This document shows, piece by piece, positions 32,398 through 36,959 of a DNA stretch of 36,959 nucleotides. This stretch comes from Candidatus Thermochlorobacteriaceae bacterium. Its GTDB lineage: Bacteria > Bacteroidota > Chlorobiia > Chlorobiales > Thermochlorobacteraceae. Each line of letters opens with the position of its first letter. Position 1 is the stretch's first letter. Location of the stretch: assembly GCA_029263855.1 (NCBI GenBank), contig JAJUFC010000021.1:1-36959 (forward strand), written 5' to 3'. The position numbers were made by a program, and so were the translations under genes. A model generated the notes under the pieces. The model did not search any database. It saw only the letters and a list, made by a program, of their open reading frames with translations, and had not been told where the DNA came from.

Positions 32398-32987
32398 GGT
32401 TCAGATGCACGGTTCAAAATATAAGCGACGGCTTCATACAGGTCGCTTGCAATAAATTCAGGCAAAGTATTTTTTTCTTGGCACTTTTCCGCCTCGCCAT
32501 AGCCGGTTTTGACGAGAATCGCACGCAATCCTGCACGCAATCCGCACTCGACATCGATTTGCTTGTCGCCGATGAAAAACGAGCGCGTCAAATCAATCGT
32601 CAAGCCTTGCGCGGCGAAATCGCTGATGGCTTGCTCAACCATTCCCGTGTCGGGCTTGCGCCAGCGTTTAAGCGCGTCGCAATCGGCATCTGGATAGCTC
32701 GGGTGAGACGGCGCGTAGTAAAGCGCGTCGAGCGTCGCGCCTTTTGGCGCAAGCATCGATTGCATCAGCGTGTTAATTTCGTCAACGCGCGCTTTTGTTA
32801 CAATCCCTTTTGCAATCCCGCCTTGATTTGAAATCATAATCAATTTGAAGCCGTCTTGTTTGGCGAGCGAGAGCGCGTCGTCGGCGCGTTCAATCAGGCG
32901 GACTTGGTCGAGTGAGGTGATGGAATCAGGCGAGTCGTGGATAATCGTGCCGTCGCGGTCGAGAAAGAGCGCAGAAATGGTTTGCAT
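32394..32987 (-). CDS. HAD phosphatase, GmhB/HisB-N-like, without the zinc site
   Basis: Counting from ATG at 32985-32987 it has 197 residues; the longer frame needs TTG. It shows the HAD-IIIA signature LFLDRDGTII with nucleophile D10 and acid D12, ISNQGGIAKG, RKPDTGM and FFIGDKQIDVECG. This matches D-glycero-D-manno-heptose 1,7-bisphosphate phosphatase GmhB. In E. coli GmhB zinc is held by C92, H94, C107 and C109 (CPHHP and CDCRKP). Here the same places are A92, S94, K107 and W109 (APSHP and KRWRKP), so the zinc loop is lost. It may act on another sugar phosphate. It sits between glgA (26 bases) and the methyltransferase (overlap). Confidence 0.85.
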   Translation of the reverse strand: MQTISALFLDRDGTIIHDSPDSITSLDQVRLIERADDALSLAKQDGFKLIMISNQGGIAKGIVTKARVDEINTLMQSMLAPKGATLDALYYAPSHPSYPDADCDALKRWRKPDTGMVEQAISDFAAQGLTIDLTRSFFIGDKQIDVECGLRAGLRAILVKTGYGEAEKCQEKNTLPEFIASDLYEAVAYILNRASEP

Positions 32988-33013
32988 ATCAGATTGATTG
33001 GGGCGCAATGTCG

Positions 33014-34513
33014 CTACTTGCTTTCAACGAGTTTGCGATAAAGCGCGTTGTATTTTTCGGCGGAACTTTCCCAAGAGCAATCGGTCTGCATCGCGGTTTC
33101 AATGAGTTTCTGCCACTCTTTTGGTTTTTTGTAGACTTCTAAGGCTTCTTTGACGCATTTGAGCATTTCAGCGACCGTGTATTTTTCGAACATAAACCCG
33201 TTTGCATTGCCGATGCCACTCTTACCGTTTTTGTAGGGTTTGACCGAATCATACAAGCCGCCAGTAGCGCGCACGATGGGAATCGTCCCGTATTTAAGGC
33301 TGTACATTTGGTTCATGCCTGATGGCTCAAATTGGCTTGGCATCAGGAACATATCTGCGCCTGCTTCAATGAGGTGCGCAAGTTCATCGTTGAAGGAAAT
33401 CGTTGCGCTGAATTTTTCAGCATATTTCGGCGCGTTGCTCATTTTGCGGAAGAACTCTTCATACTCTCGCTCGCCCGTGCCAAGCAAAATGAACTGCGCA
33501 TCGAGCGCCATCAGTTTATCGAAGCCTTCTTGAATCAGGTCAATCCCTTTATGCGACACGAGGCGCGAGATAATCCCGATGACCGGTACGCTTTCTTTAT
33601 AGGGCAATTTGAGTTTTTTCAGCAGGGCTTGTTTGTTTTCAAGTTTGCCTTCGGCGACAGTGGCGAGGTCGTAATTTTTGACGATGAGTTCGTCGGCTTC
33701 GGGCGACCAAATGTTTTCATCGATGCCATTCACAATGCCTTGCAAATCTTTTTTGCGCTTGTTCAGCACGCCTTTCAAGCCGCACGAAAGTTCGTCGTCG
33801 GTTAAAATTTCTTCCGCGTATTTTTCGGAGACCGTCGTGATTTTGTCGGCATAGACAAGACCAATTTTCATAAAGTTGAAACTGTCGCAAAACTCTAACC
33901 CGTCGGGCGTGAATTCTTTTTCGGGGAGGTTGGATTTTTGGAGAACCGACTTGTTGAACGCGCCTTGATACGCCAAGTTGTGAATCGTGAAAACGGTTTT
34001 CACGTTTTTGAAGAAAGAATCATTGTGATAGACGAGTTTCAAATAAGCAGGAATCAGCGCAGTTTGCCAATCGTTGCAGTGAATCACGTCGGGCTTCCAA
34101 CCCAGTGCTTTGAGCGTTTCAAGCACGGCGCGATTGAAGAAAATAAACCGTTCGTCGTTGTCAGGAAAATCCTTCTTCGTGTTTGGATTTACATAAAGCC
34201 CATCGCGCTTGAAAAAGCCTTCGTGATAGAGGAAGTAAGTTTGAATTTTGCTACTGGGGAGTGCGGTTACTTTGACATTGAGAAGTTCGGTGCGATTGCC
34301 AATCGGGACGGGAATATCTTTGAGGCGCAGGACATCGTGCAGGCGGAATTTGCGGTCGTTGATGACGCCGTATTTTGGCATCATAATTCGCGATTCATTT
34401 CCGCAATCTTCCACCGCTTGTGGAAGCGAGCCCATCACATCGGCTAACCCACCCGTCTTTGCAAAAGGAACAACTTCACCTGAAACAAATAGAATTTTAA
34501 GCTTTTTCGCCAT
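33014..34513 (-). CDS. glgA: Glycogen synthase (ADP-glucose type, GT5)
   Basis: This 499-residue cytoplasmic GT-B enzyme elongates alpha-1,4-glucan from ADP-glucose. It begins KKLKILFVSGEVVPFAKTGGLADVMG with the KTGGL substrate-binding motif at residues 19-23, then PDVIHCNDWQTALIP, FTIHNLAYQGAF, VIGIISRLVSHKGIDLI (second Rossmann half) and LMPSQFEPSGMNQMYSLKYGTIPIVRATGGL, which holds the catalytic glutamate region and the STGGL-like end. Length fits the family. It is the first gene of a five-gene minus-strand run, with a candidate promoter at 34562-34590. Partners such as GlgB and GlgC are not in the window. Confidence 0.96.
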   Translation of the reverse strand: MAKKLKILFVSGEVVPFAKTGGLADVMGSLPQAVEDCGNESRIMMPKYGVINDRKFRLHDVLRLKDIPVPIGNRTELLNVKVTALPSSKIQTYFLYHEGFFKRDGLYVNPNTKKDFPDNDERFIFFNRAVLETLKALGWKPDVIHCNDWQTALIPAYLKLVYHNDSFFKNVKTVFTIHNLAYQGAFNKSVLQKSNLPEKEFTPDGLEFCDSFNFMKIGLVYADKITTVSEKYAEEILTDDELSCGLKGVLNKRKKDLQGIVNGIDENIWSPEADELIVKNYDLATVAEGKLENKQALLKKLKLPYKESVPVIGIISRLVSHKGIDLIQEGFDKLMALDAQFILLGTGEREYEEFFRKMSNAPKYAEKFSATISFNDELAHLIEAGADMFLMPSQFEPSGMNQMYSLKYGTIPIVRATGGLYDSVKPYKNGKSGIGNANGFMFEKYTVAEMLKCVKEALEVYKKPKEWQKLIETAMQTDCSWESSAEKYNALYRKLVESK

Positions 34514-34561
34514 TGAAAAGCGGAATTGAAATTTAATGTTAGAAACGAAAGATTAGCCCCT

Positions 34562-34590
34562 AATTTACGCAAAGAACACGAGATAAGCAA
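34562..34590 (-). promoter_or_regulatory. Candidate promoter of the glgA operon
   Basis: On the minus strand: TTGCTT, 17 bases, TAAATT, about 48 bases before the glgA ATG. It lies in the divergent gap 34514-34709, opposite the candidate promoter of the large secreted protein. Confidence 0.35.
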
Positions 34591-34629
34591 TGCAAAATTC
34601 TAAGGCTTTTTAGACTTGAAGCCACGTTA

Positions 34630-34658
34630 TTGCATTTCGCTGTGCCGTGTGCTACATT
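34630..34658 (+). promoter_or_regulatory. Candidate promoter of the right-edge secreted protein
   Basis: TTGCAT, 17 bases, TACATT, about 50 bases before the ATG at 34710. The -35 word and spacing equal those at 207-235. Confidence 0.35.
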
Positions 34659-34709
34659 CAATTCTGTTTTTACATTTAATTTTTCTCTAACAACTAATCA
34701 ACAACACAA

Positions 34710-36959
34710 ATGAGAAAGACGCTATCGCTCTTGCTCGCGCTACTTTGCATCGCAAGCATGAGCTTCCTTCGCGCGCAAACGACCGACCTTCGCGCCCAAA
34801 CAATCCTCGAGGAAACGCCCAATGGCGAAGCCCGACCAACGCAAGCCGCTTACAGCGCCACAGAAAACACGGAATCCACCATCATCGCCGCCCCGCCATT
34901 CAATGGAACTTCGGGGATTAATCGCGGACCGAATGGAGCAACGCGCTATCAAATTACCCTCGCGTTTTACAGCGCCGCCGAACTTGCCGCCGCAGGTTTC
35001 CAAAACGGCGGAACAATCAACTCGCTGGGATTCATTTACGCCAGCGCAAACACGACCGCGCGTGACTCGGTGAACGGAAACATCAAGTTCTACCTCTTGA
35101 ACTCTACCGATACGTCAGGCGCGAACTACACGACCAATTGGGCGAGCGCAACCGCGCCCGCAACAGTCGTTTATGACGGACCATTCACGCTCCCTGCTGT
35201 CGTTCCTGGTCAAGTGATTCCTTTTGATGTAACGCTTACAACGCCCTTTACTTACACCGGCGGTAGCGTGTATCTGATGTATGAATATACCAACCCGACC
35301 AATCCATTGCTGACCGGTTCGGCGGTTTACCAATGCAACACCACAACAACGCCCGCTGGGCTCATCACGCGCAACGCGATCTCGAACACCGCGCTGCCGA
35401 CCACGCTGGGCGCAACATCGACCTTCCGCCCCGTCATTCGCTGGGGCTATGACGGACCGCCCGTGCCTGATGCCGAAGTTCTGGGGCTTTATCCTTACGG
35501 CTTTACTTCAAGTCTACATTCCGCGAATCCCATCACCGCCGTCGTACGCAACAACGGAAGCGTGAATTTGACTTACACCGCCACGCTCACGGTCAAAGAT
35601 TCAGCGACGGGGAACGTCAAGTTCACAGACAATACGACCTTTGCCAACGTGAATATGACGGGCGGAGAAATCGACACGTTGGCGTTCAATAGTTGGCTGC
35701 CAACGGTCAGCGCAAGCGATAGCATTCTGATTTCGGTGAATGTAACGAGCGGCACGGATCCCAATCTGGCAAACAACGTCGCATCATCGAAGCAAATCGT
35801 AACGACCGACCGCGTGAGCCATCGTCAAAACATCGCCACGACGCTCGGCGTAGGCACGACGGCGGCAGGCGGCGCGGATATTGCCGTGAAGATGCGCTCA
35901 AACGGCGCGAAAGTCGTGCGAAGCCTTTCGTCTCTCTTCACTTCAACGGGACAAAGCGTTACTTTTGGAATCTGGTCTGCCAATCCAAACGGCACGCCCG
36001 GCGCGCGCATTTGGACATCGGCGCCGCAGACCACCAATGGCGGCGTTTTGACGGTAACCGTGCCAAACATCGCCGTCAATGGCGACTTCTTCGTCGGCGC
36101 GACGCAAACCACCGCCACAAACTTCGGAATGGGATACCAAGTCGAGAACGTGCTCCGTCCAAACACGTTTTACTTTGCTTCGCCAGCAGGCGGTACCTTT
36201 GGGCTTTTGAACCCGCCGTTCCGAGTTGCCATTGATGCCGTTCTGAGCGACCCGCCGCCGCCAACCGTTCTTGGGTCATTCTCATTGGTTTCACCACCGA
36301 ACAACGCCAGCGTCACCGTTTCTTCGCTCAGCAATGCGCCCATCAACATCACTTGGACGGCATCAGGCACAGGCACGCCAACTTACAAGTGGCTTTATTG
36401 GGTTGGAACGGCATCAGGCACGCCAACGCTTGTTGTTCCCTCTAATGCAAGCGGCTTTGACACCGTGCTGACGCTCACTTCGAGCAGCGTTGATGGCATT
36501 TTAGCCTCGCTGGGATTGAATAGGGGCGATTCAGTACAAGGGCAATGGCGTGTTTTCGCTTACTCGTCGCCGACGGATTCATTGGGTTCGACGCAAACGT
36601 TTAACATTACGCTTCGCCGCGCGCCGTTCGCAACTGCCGCTATTTTGTTGGACACAACTGTTGCCAATATGCGCGCCAGCCGCGATACCCTCATCAGTTA
36701 CCTTAACGCCACAGGCAGAACTTTTGACGTGATTCATCGCGGCAGCAACACAGCAACGATTAGCATTCCGTCGCTCACGGGCTATTCCTTCGTGTTCTTG
36801 CTTGGCGAAGGCTCGAACACGGCAAGCGCGAACACGCGCACCGCGCTTCGCAACTATCTCCAAAACGGCACGCCGTCCAACAAAGCACGCCTCATCGTCT
36901 TCTCTGAAGACTTCGGCTATAATCATGACCGTGCGGCAGCTGGGGCAAGTCGGGATACG
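34710..36959 (+). CDS. Large secreted multi-domain protein, 3' end beyond the window
   Basis: The frame opens with ATG at 34710-34712 and stays open for 750 codons to the last base. It starts MRKTLSLLLALLCIASMSFL then RAQ, a type I signal peptide. A beta-rich domain with NGGTINSLGFIYASA and VNGNIKFYLLNST follows, then a CARDB-like domain (ITAVVRNNGSVNLTYTATLT, DPNLANNVASSKQ) and another beta domain (SVTFGIWSANPNGTPGARIW). Next is an Fn3/Ig-like domain (VSPPNNASVTVSSLSNAPIN). Last comes an alpha/beta-looking part (AAILLDTTVANMRASRDTLI, YSFVFLLGEGSNTASANTRT, ARLIVFSEDFGYNHD) like a flavodoxin- or peptidase-associated fold. A T9SS tail beyond the edge is likely, given the signal peptide and domain style, but is not seen. 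Confidence 0.8.
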   Translation, partial: MRKTLSLLLALLCIASMSFLRAQTTDLRAQTILEETPNGEARPTQAAYSATENTESTIIAAPPFNGTSGINRGPNGATRYQITLAFYSAAELAAAGFQNGGTINSLGFIYASANTTARDSVNGNIKFYLLNSTDTSGANYTTNWASATAPATVVYDGPFTLPAVVPGQVIPFDVTLTTPFTYTGGSVYLMYEYTNPTNPLLTGSAVYQCNTTTTPAGLITRNAISNTALPTTLGATSTFRPVIRWGYDGPPVPDAEVLGLYPYGFTSSLHSANPITAVVRNNGSVNLTYTATLTVKDSATGNVKFTDNTTFANVNMTGGEIDTLAFNSWLPTVSASDSILISVNVTSGTDPNLANNVASSKQIVTTDRVSHRQNIATTLGVGTTAAGGADIAVKMRSNGAKVVRSLSSLFTSTGQSVTFGIWSANPNGTPGARIWTSAPQTTNGGVLTVTVPNIAVNGDFFVGATQTTATNFGMGYQVENVLRPNTFYFASPAGGTFGLLNPPFRVAIDAVLSDPPPPTVLGSFSLVSPPNNASVTVSSLSNAPINITWTASGTGTPTYKWLYWVGTASGTPTLVVPSNASGFDTVLTLTSSSVDGILASLGLNRGDSVQGQWRVFAYSSPTDSLGSTQTFNITLRRAPFATAAILLDTTVANMRASRDTLISYLNATGRTFDVIHRGSNTATISIPSLTGYSFVFLLGEGSNTASANTRTALRNYLQNGTPSNKARLIVFSEDFGYNHDRAAAGASRDT

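Overview
The window looks like a single uniform stretch of chromosome from a Gram-negative member of the Bacteroidota/Chlorobiota (FCB) group, plausibly a Chlorobiota or Chloroherpeton-like lineage. The evidence is three secreted proteins ending in a type IX secretion (T9SS) sorting domain with the NYPNPFNP signature, a fused LpxC/FabZ lipid A enzyme, SiaB/SiaC regulators, near absence of Shine-Dalgarno sequences, and candidate promoters of the form TTG-N19-21-TAnnTT, close to the Bacteroidota -33/-7 type. The genus is inference. I found no tRNA, rRNA, CRISPR array, insertion sequence, prophage gene or replication origin. No gene-free stretch exceeds 300 bases.

Layout, left to right. (1) 1-4.7 kb: a lipoprotein gene cut by the window edge, a class I fructose-bisphosphate aldolase with a clear terminator, a folded REP-like repeat, a YhcH-family protein translationally coupled to an OppC-type permease, an outer-membrane-like protein, and lspA. 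(2) 4.9-7 kb: a soluble TPR histidine kinase. (3) 7-11.1 kb: two T9SS-secreted proteins, a choice-of-anchor-B/LVIVD protein and a PhoD-like phosphatase. (4) 11.3-16.9 kb: a RidA protein, a membrane-anchored unknown, then a SiaB-SiaC-histidine kinase-lipoprotein cassette, and meaB. (5) 16.9-22.6 kb (minus): an envelope operon of inositol-phosphatase family protein, TPR plus periplasmic-binding protein, lpxC/fabZ and ompA. (6) 22.7-27.6 kb (plus): LolD-like ATPase, anmK, a nucleoside/sugar-type ABC permease and a TPR-LuxR regulator. (7) 27.7-29.4 kb: a 14-repeat LRR protein with a T9SS tail. (8) 29.5-34.5 kb (minus): a five-gene run glgA - HAD phosphatase - methyltransferase - 2OG-Fe(II) oxygenase - lipoprotein. 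(9) 34.7 kb to the end: a large secreted protein still open at the window edge.

The strongest candidate for something undescribed is the SiaB-SiaC-histidine kinase-lipoprotein cassette. It keeps the SiaB kinase and the SiaC phosphoacceptor (Thr68 present). The SiaA phosphatase and SiaD diguanylate cyclase known from Pseudomonas are missing from this locus, and a soluble histidine kinase and a lipoprotein stand there instead. The kinase is a close paralogue of the TPR kinase 8 kb upstream, and neither has a response regulator nearby. Secondary leads are a GmhB-like phosphatase that has lost all four expected zinc ligands within a glycogen-synthase operon, and the palindromic repeat at 1629-1705.
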